Assembly: GCA_014898415.1 (NCBI GenBank)
Contig: RCTD01000016.1
Span: 434,001 to 498,000 of the forward strand
Length of the DNA stretch: 64,000 nt
DNA from: Stromatinia cepivora
Taxonomy: Eukaryota > Ascomycota > Leotiomycetes > Helotiales > Sclerotiniaceae
Reading direction: 5' to 3'
Position numbers and translations under genes: made by a program. Each line of letters begins with the position of its first letter. Position 1 is the stretch's first letter. Positions 48,985 to 61,008 of this stretch are shown here, in pieces. Under the pieces are notes generated by a model, which was not told where the DNA came from, made no database searches, and saw nothing but the letters and a program-made list of their open reading frames with translations.

Positions 48985-49249
48985 TGTGAATTCCTATTAC
49001 AATTATTGAGTGTAAAAGAGTCGACGACATATCACTCAGGTCCTTGAATGCTTCGGTCGATGATATTCGGAATAACTAGGTAGCTCGGCAACAAGTCACG
49101 TGTGCGGTCATCAAAGCCGGAAGAAATTTGATTGGCTGAAATCTGATCAACGACTAAGCTCTTCAGGTTTACTAAATTCTAGCAATTTGAACTCATCGGG
49201 TTATCTTCAATTCGTTCTATTCCCACCACATCCCTCACATCATATCCCC
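48985..49249. promoter_or_regulatory. Bidirectional promoter of sdh4 and MPP-beta
   Basis: Only 265 bp separate two divergent start codons. It contains a palindromic CACGTG (49097-49102), the Cbf1/bHLH core, and ATTGG (49131-49135), the reverse of the CCAAT box bound by the HAP/CBC complex that controls respiratory genes in fungi. The functional reading is inference from these known factor preferences. Confidence 0.65.
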
Positions 49250-50901
49250 ATGGCGTCTCGGCGGTTAGCATTAAACCTTACGCAGGGACTGCGCAACCGT
49301 GCTGCTCCCAATGTCGTATCAGGACTGAGAAGAGGATTCGCGACTCCAGTGACCAAAAATGGTGTGAAGACAGAGACCACAACTCTTTCAAACGGTCTAA
49401 CGGTAAGGCTTGGATTTAGTTGATGGAGGGGCAAGTGCTGATAAGAAACAAGATCGCTACAGAACACTCGCCATGGGCACAAACCTCGACGGTTGGTGTA
49501 TGGATCGATGCCGGTTCTCGGGCAGAAACGGATAAGACAAATGGCACAGCTCATTTCTTGGAGCATCTTGCTTTTAAGGTATGCTTCGGTCTGAAGGAGA
49601 CCCCTCCAGATGGACTTACAATGAGAATAGGGTACCAGCAACCGAACACAGCATCAATTGGAATTGGAAATTGAGAACATGGGTGGCCACTTAAATGCCT
49701 ATACTTCCGTATGTTTACATTTACTTGGGTAGCGCAGGAATTTTGCTAATGGTATGGGAAGCGTGAAAACACAGTTTACTACGCCAAGGCATTCAACTCT
49801 GATGTACCAGCAACTGTCAACATTCTCTCCGATATTCTCCAAAACTCCAAACTCGAACCTTCGGCGATCAACAGAGAGCGTGATGTTATCTTGAGAGAAT
49901 CTGAGGAGGTTGACAAGCAATTGGAGGAAGTCGTTTTTGATCACTTACACGCAACTGCTTTCCAAGGACAACCTTTAGGACGCACAATTTTGGGCCCCGC
50001 TGAAAACATCCAATCCATTCAAAGAGAGGATTTGGTCAACTATGTTAAGACAAACTACACTGCCGATCGTATGGTTCTTGTTGGTGCCGGAGGTGTTCCC
50101 CACCAGCAACTCGTTGAACTCGCCGAGAAGCACTTTGCTCGTCTCGCATCCCAACCTCATACCGCCGCTGCTCTCGCAGTCGCCAACGCTCAAAAGCAAA
50201 AGCCAGAATTCATTGGTTCCGAGATCAGAGTCCGTGACGACACTATCCCAACTGCCAACATTGCCATTGCTGTTGAGGGAGTCAGCTGGAAGGATGATGA
50301 TTACTTTACCGCTTTGGTTACTCAAGCTATTGTCGGTAACTGGGATAAAGCCATGGGCAATGCTCCTCATATGGGAAGCAAGCTCAGCGGTTTCGTCCAC
50401 AAGCACGATTTGGCTAACAGCTTTATGAGTTTCTCAACAAGTTATAGCGATACTGGACTCTGGGGTATCTACCTTGTCACCGACAAGACCACCCGTATCG
50501 ATGATTTAGTTCACTTCACTCTCAGAGAATGGTCTCGTCTATCATACAACGTTACTGAGGCCGAAGTTGAGCGCGCTAAGGCCCAACTCAAGGCATCCAT
50601 TCTTCTTTCCTTGGATGGTACCACCGCTGTAGCTGAAGATATTGGAAGACAAATTATCACCACTGGTCGCCGTATGGGACCAGAGGAAATTGAGCGTGTT
50701 ATTGGAGCCATCAGCGAGAAGGATGTTATGAGCTTTGCGCAAAGGAAATTGTGGGATCAAGACATTGCAGTCAGTGCTGTTGGATCAATTGAAGGTATGT
50801 CTAGCAAATTTATTTCACCATTTTCTTCGAATTTACTGACAAATCTAGGTCTCCTCGATTACCAACGTATAAGAAACGATATGAGCAGAATGGCATCATA
50901 G
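49250..50901 (+). CDS. mas1: Mitochondrial processing peptidase beta subunit
   Basis: Zinc metalloprotease (M16) that removes presequences from imported mitochondrial proteins. In Neurospora the same polypeptide also serves as core protein I of the bc1 complex. Exons 49250-49402, 49453-49578, 49631-49708, 49762-50794 and 50849-50901 give 480 aa. A basic presequence ([20 protein letters not shown]) precedes the inverted zinc motif HFLEH, with the distal Glu supplied by the [12 protein letters not shown] helix, so it should be catalytically active. [18 protein letters not shown] spans the third intron. The C-terminus ends [11 protein letters not shown]. All introns are 50-55 nt. It is divergent from sdh4. 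Confidence 0.96.
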
Positions 50902-51554
50902 ATTGGGATTTAGATGGGTTTGGGGCATGAGCGTGTATGATGCGGGGTTTGTTTGTACACATAGATCCTCAATAAAATTTGTTCATTTTGTTCACAGCCG
51001 ACCTGAAACATGGATATCGCAAACGTCATAATTATGAATCATACGATTATGAAGATATGAGTAAATTCATGACAGGAATGTTCACCCCTGACGGAGATAT
51101 TCGGCCTAAAGTAAATCGTCAAATCTCCTGCGTAATCCAACATTCTGGCAATCTCTTTTTCCCAATGTCATACACTCATGATCAATGAGTTTTAAAAAAT
51201 GCCATCGTGTTAGCTCTTCCCGCTGACATACCAGACGAACTGCCAGTTTTCGCCCCATCACTCTTCCCTTCCTTTTTATCCCAACCAAAGTAATTCTTCT
51301 GTCTTTATGATCTCTGAAATGACAGTCCTTTGCATGTTAATCACATACTACACTCGGATATGCCTTCGACGCGTGTGCTTCGGTCCGCATTGACAAAAAG
51401 TATCAAATTCCCTCCCTAATCCAATCTACCCATTAACAGCACAGTGACCGCCACCTTCCAATTAACCATGGGTATATAAAGCGATCGTTCCTATTCATTA
51501 CCAACAATAATCCTACACAAATGAAATCTTCCTTCAATTACTACTCCTTTTCGA
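50902..51554. other. Convergent 3' intergenic region
   Basis: Contains the 3' flanks of the processing peptidase (an AATAAA-like signal at about 50971) and of the DUF7053 gene. No coding exon is supported. Confidence 0.45.
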
Positions 51555-52538
51555 CTATGGTAACTCAACGGGTCCAGGCGGTGCTTCCATTTCTGCGATT
51601 CTGGTAGGCTTGTTCGGATAATTGGCGGGCTTATTCGCATACTTCGGGCCCGGCAATGAAGCTTGGGTCTTATCACTAATGCTAGACCATCTCTGGTCTT
51701 GTCCACCGTAACTCTTTCTATCATGATGCATCTGATATAACTGCTGTTGCTGTTGCTGTAATTGAAAAGGCGTGTATGGATGCAGAGCGGGATGACCTTG
51801 CATACCCACCTCCGCCCATTTCTCAGGGTTATAGGGAGTTAATGGTGGACTCGTCGGAACGCTCGAATTGCTGTACGAACTTCCTCTCCTACCCACACTA
51901 CTCACGCTCGCCATACCGGGGCTTCTCAATGGTGGACTCATCGGCGGGGTCATCGTGTCACCTTCCCTCTCATACGCACTTCCACTTCCCATTGTCAATC
52001 TCCTATTCCTCTCACGCGCCTCTTGCAATTGTGCCTTTACTACCAATCGTGCAACGAGCGCTTTCAAACACTCCTGCAATGTTTTCCGAACAAATCTCGT
52101 CATCAGAATATTACACTTCATTTCAACATCCTCTCTAATATATAATCCTTCCACCGGCGCATTAATGCCTATTTCTCTCGGGACCGCGGGTTCTCCAGGC
52201 ATATTTCCTCCTATCGTCCATTTTTCCTTAATATCTAATCCCATGGGCGCATAACAATGTGTTTGTAGCCCATTAGCCAAATTGTGAAAACAGGCGTTGA
52301 AGGATACAGTGCCGGTATAGAGATTAGCGGGTAGATAGGATACTTTGTCGACGATTCGATACCATTGACAATGGTATTCTTCGGGGGTGGCAGAAGGAGG
52401 AGGTTTGGTGGCATTGCGTTCTACGTGGGATGGGTTGAGATCGATCATTTCGAGGTGATCGTGTAGGGTTTCGAGAACTGTTTTACGGGTTATATTGGGA
52501 GGGAGTGGTGTGATGGTTGTGAATATTGTTTTAGCCAT
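51555..52538 (-). CDS. DUF7053-like protein
   Basis: A single exon of 327 aa begins MAKTIFTTITPLPPNITRKT. The first 170 residues match my recollection of the fungal DUF7053 domain: LHDHLEMIDLNP, YHCQWYRIVDKV, a GTVSFNACFHNLANGLQTHC core and IREDVEMKCNILMTRFVRKT. This resembles the lipid-cavity START/polyketide-cyclase type of fold, which is inference. The C-terminal third is a disordered Gln/Pro-rich tail with a PLQLQQQQQQL-type glutamine run. No signal peptide or membrane span. No reaction is established for the family. Confidence 0.82.
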   Translation of the reverse strand: MAKTIFTTITPLPPNITRKTVLETLHDHLEMIDLNPSHVERNATKPPPSATPEEYHCQWYRIVDKVSYLPANLYTGTVSFNACFHNLANGLQTHCYAPMGLDIKEKWTIGGNMPGEPAVPREIGINAPVEGLYIREDVEMKCNILMTRFVRKTLQECLKALVARLVVKAQLQEARERNRRLTMGSGSAYEREGDTMTPPMSPPLRSPGMASVSSVGRRGSSYSNSSVPTSPPLTPYNPEKWAEVGMQGHPALHPYTPFQLQQQQQQLYQMHHDRKSYGGQDQRWSSISDKTQASLPGPKYANKPANYPNKPTRIAEMEAPPGPVELP

Positions 52539-54140
52539 GTTTGCTTAGGTACTTGGATAATTGAACTGGAGGAATTCGTGTAGGTAAATACAGATTTCCT
52601 CGATAGAGAAGAGATGCAAAACTTCAAGACGGGCGCAGCACGAACATGTGGAACGAAAAATGATAATTCACCCAGCTATTGACTTACCAAGAATAATCAA
52701 CATAATATGTATCACCAAAAGAGATATATTCAAAATTAGGATGGGATGTAATTGGTTCATCTTGATCAGAGCTGAAAGTTCATAATCAATCTTGCCGCTG
52801 ATTTCGGTGATTTGTACAAGCTTGGAAGACTTTAGGTCCAAGCGGGCTTGTATTTTTTTGGGATTCCAGACTAGCATTAGCCGGATGCTAGTGCCGAGAA
52901 ATACAGTACATAGCAACTCCCTAGTATGTTATGATTACTTTTATAGAGGTAGTCTTACAGTCATATCAGCAGATAGCAGATAAGTATCATCCCCATATGA
53001 TTCTTACCAAGATTCCCATTCCTATCCAAGATTCAAGATTAAGAATTAGATATCATTTCTCCTGAATCCATTTTCTTTCTCATTCTCAAAAAATCTGGTT
53101 AAGTATAGGAGGAACGGAAATCAAACATCTAATTTCCTTGCTACACCAACACCGCACCAACATCACTCGTTGGTTGGACATATCCGACGCCAATGATTCG
53201 CGGGGTTTGCTTACACAACGTTATATCCATCCAATCATCATATCGGGCATATCAGATCCAAATGTCATTACGCAGGTTTTACAGCCACTGTACGCCATCA
53301 CATCGCATACGTACATATGTGCTGTGGTAATTAGGTAGTAGTAGTACAAAGTTTACCCTGCCTCGCTTGGCCATGGAAATTCCAAATCATTTCGTGATCC
53401 AATGGATATATCGTATTTAGCTGATGATCATTTCTTGTTTCAATGACAATTTTGTGGATGAATACAGTCTGCAGAGAATTGGAAAAATAAAGAAGTATTA
53501 GAAAGGTTCGGATATTGAATTTTTTTATTTTGATCCATGAAGCTATGATAGTACGAAAAACTAATGGAATTGACGGGGGGGATGGGCCAGGCAATAGTTT
53601 ACATGGAGAATGAACAATTTGAGATAAGATGTGCGTTTGCTATTTTCACTAGTAGACACATGGGGAATTATAAGGATGAGCAATGTATAAAATCCAAAAG
53701 CATCGTTATTCATTAAAGGTTCGTTGACGATTGCTGCATCCGAAAACAAGAAAACAAACACTAACGTGATGATCCAAAACCAACAAATAAATCTCTCAAC
53801 CATGAGGCCCAGTTTTGTCTACCATATTACGTCCTCCTTCGCGCTACCAGCGAACCCCCGCCTTTCCTCCTTTCCTCCAATGTCCCCATGTTTTCCTCGG
53901 CTGAATGTTCTGTGTTGTCGAATGTACCACCACAAACCCGAAATTTTGACGCGATCTCTTCCATCATTTCCATTCTCCTCGATAATCTCAAAAGGACCGT
54001 CCTTACTCCGGTGAGGATTCTCTCAACTGTTCCAATAAGTGCCTTCCGTCGTCTCGTTCCCTACATCATGATTCCCGTTCGGTACAGTATCCATTTTCCC
54101 ACTTCTTCCTCTACTACCGTTACTGCTAATTTGTATTAGT
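52539..54140. other. Intergenic, no supported gene
   Basis: AT-rich sequence upstream of the DUF7053 gene and downstream of the MARVEL gene. ORFs on both strands (53138-54139) are short and without motifs. A run of eight G lies near 53575. Confidence 0.45.
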
Positions 54141-54777
54141 CTAGCCCTGGTAGTCCAAAACATCCTTCTGCGGAACAAACTTCTTCAACTTGTGCCAAAT
54201 GCAAATATTGACAATGCCACTGAAGAAGAACAGTACACAGAGTGCCATGCTGAATCCCCAGATGGCTTTCATCTCGTAGCATGCCGTCTTCGATGCATTG
54301 ACCCAATAATAGTAATTGGCCTTGGAGAAATTGCCGACAGCTGATTCAACGAATGTTGATGTCACTCCGACGTTGGGAAGGGCAGGACACTCCAGGTAGG
54401 AAAGGGGCGTTCCGACTTTCACAGAGACCACGATGAGGCCAATAAGAGCCAATGAGTCGCATGCAGTAGAAATGAGAAAGGAGATTTGCTCTTCAAGGTA
54501 GAGAAGATAGGAAACGCCGATATAAATAATGGCAATAACGACCTGGTCGACGTTAGTATGGTGTGAATGTGCGTGGATAGGGATGAAGTTGACATACAAC
54601 ACTGAGAGTTCCAATGAGAACTTCCGGCGGTGCTGTATCGGCCGCGTTGATTTCTCCGATAAAATTCGCAGACATGCCGAGAATGCATATGAGGCAAACG
54701 GCTTGTAAAGCCCGGGTGATGGTGAAGGCGAATGCGAAAGTGCCGTAGGTACTTTCTCTGTTTTTGGGGGCAAACAT
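54141..54777 (-). CDS. MARVEL-like four-helix membrane protein
   Basis: Exons 54777-54598 and 54542-54141 give 193 aa. Four hydrophobic helices are visible: ITRALQAVCLICILGMSANF; VVIAIIYIGVSYLLYL across the junction; SLALIGLIVVSVKVG; and WGFSMALCVLFFFSGIVNIC. A short luminal loop with conserved-looking Cys (ECPALPNVG and KTACYEMKA) lies before the last helix. This layout is typical of fungal MARVEL-domain proteins, which associate with membrane microdomains and vesicle traffic. The tail is basic and cytosolic. The intron holds a canonical CTAAC branch site near its 3' end. Confidence 0.85.
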
Positions 54778-56473
54778 TTTGAACGAAGGTTAAAGAGAAG
54801 TTTAATGGTGATACAAGAATGATTGAGAAGGCTTTTCACAAGGTGAAAGTTGTATAGCAGGGAATAAAATTTGCGTATTTGGAAAATTTGAGAAAAGAGC
54901 GTATTACTTTTCTTTGGAGGCGGCTCGAATTTGTGATGAAGTGAAAGTTTTGGGCTGATCTATCAGCAAAAGAATGATGTGGTTTGTGAAGAGAATGTCC
55001 TGAAGTCTGATCCTAGCCAAAGGAAAGAAGAAAGAGGGAAAGATGTAATTTGTAGTAGATGAAGAGACTGATTGTTAAGATGATGATGGAAGCAAACAAC
55101 GAAGGAAATTAAGATCTTAAATATTCATACTCACTCATTCTTACTCTCAGCTCCAAAAGTCCAGAACCTTTGAATCATTGATCTAGATTTCCAAATTATG
55201 CTCTGTAGATCACTTTCTGACTCTATAAATTCATGAGACGGCCAAGTGTAGTGGCATGCGCTGCGTTTGCCAATAGGAAAACAGTCCGCTTGACATGGCC
55301 GCTTGTAAGGTCGGCGGTCTTTGGGGTGACCATATCTCAGGTTGAATCATTAAAAACCAGTCATTAAAGTCTTGGTATATAATAAGTCGCACAAAAGAAG
55401 CGCGCCATCAAGCTAAATTCCTCAGATACTGTAAGCATAACAGCGCCATTGGATGACAGACACTTGTCTGGTCAAAATAAGCGCTTGCTTTTAATTTGGC
55501 GTTTGCAAGCATTTTAAAACATAAGCGTAAACGCGGTAATAGAACCTATGAGAGAGCAAAGAAGTAACAAGCGCTTTTGCATAAATCATATTCAAGAAGC
55601 AGTGCTCTTCATTTGATATGCTCTGTTGTTGACATAGCCACGATTTATCGGAAAGGTTGCGTCTTGTACAACCTGCAGTCGGAGAGGAAGGTTTTGTGGC
55701 ACGGGCCCAAAACAGCACATAGCACGTGATAGCCAATAAGATGACGGCCTTGCAGCCCTACAACATTTACTTTGATTTTTGTCAAACGAGCTTGATTGTC
55801 TACTCCTTGATTTAACAGCCATTTATTGCACTTCTCTTCATTTACTGGGAATAATCATGTCTTCAACTTGACTCATACAAGTATGGTGCAATTTTGGCGC
55901 AACACAAACTTCGCGATCCGTTATTATCACTCAGATGTCAGTTCCAGATTAAGTCAGATCTCCCTCCATCCGGAGACTCCAAATCTGAAATCCTCATAAC
56001 AGTACTTCAAGATCCAACCAGAATGCAAATATTTGGCTCTGCTAGGCGATATTGGAAAAGTCCTAGATCAGGGACTTGTCGCCTTCCTCGAAGACTAACT
56101 GAGGGTATTTGAAATTCTTTTCTTCGTACACACAAGCCATACGTATACGGAACGAAAGTAATGACAGCTATTGTAACTAGGTTGTGTTTTCAACGCACAA
56201 TGGATGATATTCACGAGGAGAAAGTGTCGATGGGTTGATTTTTATTCCTTAATCGAACAAGATCCAACATCATGGAGAGCGTGACTATACTAGGTTGCAT
56301 CCTTTTCTCCCACATCACAGACGAGCAACGCCATCTGTGTCACTTTTCTGCTTGACTTCTCAGAGATATCGTAATGGGATATTGATAGTCATAACGCCCA
56401 CCATCAGGAAGATCTCGCGTGGTTGAATGCTCAAGCGGAGCAGACAGCATGAGATGAACAGCACCGCAAACTT
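54778..56473. other. Intergenic upstream of accessory island
   Basis: Includes the MARVEL gene promoter and about 1.2 kb with no supportable exon. Short ORFs at 55491-56112 have no motifs. Confidence 0.4.
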
Positions 56474-57480
56474 GTGATCTTTACACACTTCAGACCGAAC
56501 GACGCTTTGAGACCGCCAATAATCCTAAGAAGTTTGAAGATTCCAACCAAGTTCGGTCTGCATCTGTCACGAATCTCCCTGATCAGACATGTTGGACCAG
56601 CCCTAGTGTCAGGCTCTGGGTGCTTGGGCATACACATTACAATTTTGATTTCGTGGAAGAGAGAACGGAAAAACGAAATGTTGCAAGCCAGAAAGGCTAT
56701 AGAAGGAACCGAACTAGATACTTTCAATGTGGTCAAGGCGATTGAGATTGAGAGTATCGAAGTGTCTTCTCAGGGCACATTGGGCAACGCGATGAAGTGC
56801 AAAACCTGTGGGAAGGTTTCTAAGAAATGCACAGGCTGTTGAGGCATCAGTAATTGCAACTACGCATGTCAAAAAGCAGATTGGAAGCTACACAAGGGAG
56901 AATGCAAGAATTAGGTATTGAGGTTGAGGGGTGGAAGCGGCCCTGACCACGGAAAGGTTCAAGGCGATCCGCAAGAAATCTTAGTCACCAATATCTATAC
57001 TCTCTGCTTCAGAGTTCATGACAGTAATGCTGCAGTCTAATATTTCTTTCTCTTGGTTTAAGACTTAGTTACAGCCGCGAATTTCCTTGTTGAAAATGGC
57101 TATGGAGAAACGACACCAAAACCTAGTTTCCAAAACGATCCCGAGTGGGCAAGATTTCCAGGTTACCCGCTCTCAATAATTCACTATCATAATACCACAT
57201 CATGCTAGAGAATGGCATTATCAAACAGGGATGAGGTTCAAGACCATTTATTCCGCCGCTTTACTGCTTTCTTGACCTTGATGACCGAAATTTTGGCTCA
57301 ACATCTCTGCTCTAGCTCACGGCTATGATTATCGACTTCGTGTTTTTGTCACAAATCTACTGCTTATAGGGGTGGAAATATGAGCTACTTCACAATGATG
57401 GGATTTGGCAGTCATTTATCATGATCATGTATGCCAGCTTGAAAGTGGACGATGAAAACTTTCTTTCGCTACAAAATAGC
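56474..57480 (+). pseudogene. Broken MYND-type zinc-finger gene
   Basis: The frame ending near 56844 leads straight into a MYND finger. CKTCGK and KCTGC are followed by a TGA (56840-56842), and then in the same frame by NCNYACQKADWKLHKGECKN and a TAG. All eight zinc ligands (Cys7His) are present on the two sides of the TGA. Downstream, in changing frames, come PQEILVTNIYTLCFRVHDSN (about 56970), ENGYGETTPKPSFQNDPEWA (about 57090) and LLHNDGIWQSFIMIMYASLK (about 57385), each closed by stops. This is a degraded gene, probably once about 300 aa or more. The 5' end could not be located. Confidence 0.65.
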
Positions 57481-57701
57481 TAGGACCTTCGACTGGTTCC
57501 TTAAGCTGCTCCCAAGGAAAATCTTAACATCATTCATTACCAACCATTCGAACAGAACATTCCCCTCAAACTTCTGAGTGTCAATTTAAACATCAATAGC
57601 TGCCCCGGATGTAAAACTCTCCAATCCTCCTTCAACCCAATTCTCAGTTGGAACCAATTTCGACTTTCCATACCACATATCTCTCAATGCTGGCCCAGCT
57701 T
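57481..57701. other. Short spacer between two pseudogenes
   Basis: No feature seen. Confidence 0.4.
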
Positions 57702-58401
57702 CTATTGCCTCGTCAGCATGCGTCGCTGATTCCTTCTGGATGTCTCGTTCTGGTTATCGATCTTTCGCTTCCTCGAGTTGTCTCGAAGTGCCGTGAGACA
57801 TTGCATGAACCACCCAATCTGATGCACGCAATCAGCGACAGCATCATGCGCACCCTTCCTGTCTTTCTCTGCCTCCAAGCGATAGTTTCTTCCAGTCAAC
57901 TCGAGAACCGTGTTGTTTGTCGTCATGATGCACATGTTGCTGTAGTACTTCCATGGCTTCGTAAGGTTGCAGACAGTGTAAGCGGTATCGATCCATCGAT
58001 TGTCCTGCATGCTTCCATTTGCCCAAATCTTCACCTCTCCCATCGAAAAGCGTACACAACTTGCCTCGGCTTCTTGTCGCGTGGATTCCAGGCAAGAACT
58101 GATCCAGGCCGAGAATGCTTTCAATGCGTTGTCAAGAGTTACAGTACTCTCCTGACTCTTTTTGAGAACTTCAGGATCGTTATCCTTACACCAAGTCATG
58201 GTTACGTCGTCTTGAACCAGACCAAGTCAAGACTGGACTGGAGTTGAGTTGAGGAAATTCACAAAAGCTTGCGAGTTCTCTTTTGGTTTCGATATCGAAA
58301 TGAATGGCGCCAATTTGAGTGATAGCTGGATTGTACTTGTTTGGAAATCCGGCCAGCTCGAGATCAAGCATAATATTCGTGTTGAGCCTTTTGATCAGCA
58401 T
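57702..58401 (-). pseudogene. Broken 3'-5' exonuclease-like gene, copy 1
   Basis: From ATG 58401 the frame reads NIMLDLELAGFPNKYNPAIT then IGAIHFDIET, the Exo I motif (D-x-E) of the DEDD-type DUF5051/Rv2179c-like exoribonucleases. After SF the frame must shift by one base, and a TGA (about 58229) interrupts the corrected frame before TMTWCKDNDPEVL. The rest, to the stop at 57702, is intact: IWANGSMQDNRWIDTAY and AHDAVADCVHQI, the latter holding the family's distal Asp-rich motif. A 52-nt GT-AG intron could in principle remove the damaged part, but it would also delete a segment that is present in copy 2. I therefore favour a pseudogene. Confidence 0.6.
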
Positions 58402-59391
58402 GGCTGGAATTTTAAGAAAGATGAATTGACAGTAGGTGTGACTGGAGGAATATGATGGAGTATGATTTTGGTCCTCAACGAATGTGTGCGAGATAGATAC
58501 AGAAGATTTTACAGTTTAATGATCATCTTTATATAATTCACCTTTCTCTTTCTCTTTGGTTTTTCGCCTCGCTTTCACGCCTCGTTTTTTCAGACTACCT
58601 TAAAAGCAGTGTTGTCATGCAGTCTACCGCAAGTTGCATGCATGCATGCATGTGTTTGTGCAAAGCTGTGTCGATGTATCTTTCGTTACCATTATTTTCC
58701 ATTGATGGCCAGACGGTATTGAACCGAAGTATGCTTCGCTGGTAGGATGTGCATTGAAACCCCTCTGGGACACCGAATGCTAGGTGCGGTACTGGACTGG
58801 AGAGTATTTTTGTTTTAGTATATGCATGGAGGCTTTTTAGGATACCGAAAGCCGGGAAAGCACATACAATCAGGCCATCACTTGTAGCTTTGCTCAAAGA
58901 TCATTTGCCCTACATCTCTCAACCTTCATGGATGAGTTCAGGTTTTGGCATGAAGAGAGTCTGTTTGTAGGTGTGGATGAAGAGGAATGTTGGAAGGGTT
59001 TGCCAACACTTATAAACTTGCTCTCGAGTTCACTCCTATCACGGCAATTCCTAATGCGATAATTTTCCTAACTAGACAAAATGGCTGAAAATAAGGGCAA
59101 TATCATCTTGAATTAATTGAAGGGAAATTGTGCTTCTCAATATGGCAATCACTCTAAAATATATTCTTCTCAAACTTGTAAGCTTTGAATCCATCTAACA
59201 GAAAGATGAACGAAAGACATACACAGATATTAAAGCGATTGGAATCTAACTACTTGTGAATCATCAAACGACTGAAGAATAAAATGAATATGGTGCATGA
59301 GTGAATATTCATAAATGGCTTTATATTCTCATCTTCATTCTATTCTATCCTGTTGGGGACCAGTCACGGTAGCCTCAATACTAGTGTCTAA
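58402..59391. other. Intergenic with GCAT repeat
   Basis: A (GCAT)4-type alternating purine-pyrimidine repeat lies at about 58636-58653. No gene is supported; the 100-codon minus-strand ORF here has a TTG start and no motif. Confidence 0.45.
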
Positions 59392-60847
59392 TTATACATT
59401 ATCAAATCCCTCTTTCCCCATGTAACTTCTGCCGTGCTTTTCATTACCATAATCAAAATCGTACCTCAAAATTCCTTCTCCCAAATCACCATTATCACCC
59501 TTCACCCCTACAGGCTTTCGTGCAATCCCCATAATTTGCTGTCTAGGAGGTATTTTCTTCATCTGAAAGGATTGAGTATCATATAAAGTATCACCAGCTA
59601 TATTATGGCCATCATGAACTGATCTAGAGGAGTCCTGAATATTCTGAGCCAGGTAAGTGTCTTGAGTTTGACGAAGTTTCCTAGTTCTTCTCTTGTCTCG
59701 AAGCCAGTCTATGAGGCGGAAAAGGATAAGGTTAAAGATGATTGTGAGCCAGAAGAAGTGGGTGAGGATGATGTAGAGGAAACCGGTTTTGAGGGTGATT
59801 TCGAGGCTGGAGGTGTTGAGGTCGATGTCGTGCTTGAGGATGTGGATGGTGCGGTAAACGAGTAGTGTTTGGAGGACTGCGGGGGCGAGGAGTGAGACTG
59901 TGAAAAACTGGAGTGGGGTGTTAGTTACATTAGTTTGGAGAGGGGTAAATGAGCAAGGGTGGTAAGAAATAGACTTACGCAAAGAACGAGCCTGAAAGTT
60001 CGTTTCCAAGGCGTTAAGGTACTGACAAACCACCAGATAAATACAACTGCAACTATGGGTAATAGAATTATATCAAGAATATAGAGGCAGAAAGATATAT
60101 ATCCATATTTTCTGAAGAGGGTCTGAATGTCTGCGGGTGAGCCTGCAGGAAGAGGAGGCGTAAAAGTAGAGTTGAGGGCAGGGAGTATATGTTCATATAA
60201 TGCTAAGGCATGAGAAGGCGTTAGTTTAGTCATATGCGAATAGTCTTGGCCAAGAAGAGAAACTTTGTGTTAAAATCCCATATACCTTGCTTTGAATGAT
60301 GACATCCGTTTGTCATTTTAAACTGCTCCTCAGCCTTCGCAGTAAGTCCGGAAACACAGTAATGCAATAGATAGATCTTATAATCCACGCTCTCTCCATC
60401 CGTTGCACCCAAGCCTCCTTTCGTAGTATTAGGCGCGATTTTATTTGTCGTTAATGTGAGAAGTTGCAAATGTGAATGATGCGAAAGCACAGCAATGAGG
60501 AAACAAACGAGTCCGACGGCGATGCAGGCAAAGACCAGAAGAGAGAGGACATATGTAATATATTTCTTGGCTTGAGCCTTGAATAAGCCCCAAAATCCAC
60601 AAAAACAACCTCGTGCATATCCTTTGGCTTCTTTTTGGAATTCGGCGCGGTTTTTGGGAAGGCTTGATGCGTCTTTTGGTAAGGTTATGCCGAACTTCTC
60701 AGCTTGTTGCTTGACTTCCATGGCTTTACCATGAACTTCCCGGGCTCTACCATAACCTTCCTGTACTTTGCCATGCAATTCACGGCCTTGCTTGATGGCT
60801 TTCTTTCCTGCTTGAAGGGCTTCGAAAGCTTTACCGGCGGTACCCAT
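59392..60847 (-). CDS. SUR7/PalI-like tetraspan membrane protein
   Basis: Exons 60847-60286, 60202-59979 and 59907-59392 join in phase to 433 aa. The N-terminal 75 residues form a charged amphipathic helix with repeated EVHGKAM/ELHGKVQ units. Four membrane spans follow: YVLSLLVFACIAVGLVCFLI; ISFCLYILDIILLPIVAVVF; VLCFFTVSLLAPAVLQTLLV; and ILTHFFWLTIIFNLILFRLI. A long extracytoplasmic loop with paired Cys (LLHYCVSG, TNGCHH) lies between spans 1 and 2, the arrangement seen in SUR7/PalI proteins of eisosomes or pH sensing. The C-terminal tail is hydrophilic. It is the only intact gene in an island otherwise made of relics. Confidence 0.8.
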
Positions 60848-61008
60848 AATGTGAGTTGTGGAATTTCTTTATTTTTCCAGAGTTACTGAGTAAATGTAGA
60901 ATTAGTGGTTAAGAAGTAGAAGGGCCTGTATAGTACTGAAACATATGTAACTCGGAACGTGAATCATAGTCTTTATAACTGTGTATGCGGAGTCAAACCA
61001 CAGAATAT
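60848..61008. other. Short promoter region
   Basis: Upstream of the SUR7/PalI-like gene; no distinct element was recognised. Confidence 0.35.

Noticed and set aside
58595..58897. 100-codon minus-strand ORF
   Set aside because: TTG start, crosses the GCAT repeat, no similarity.
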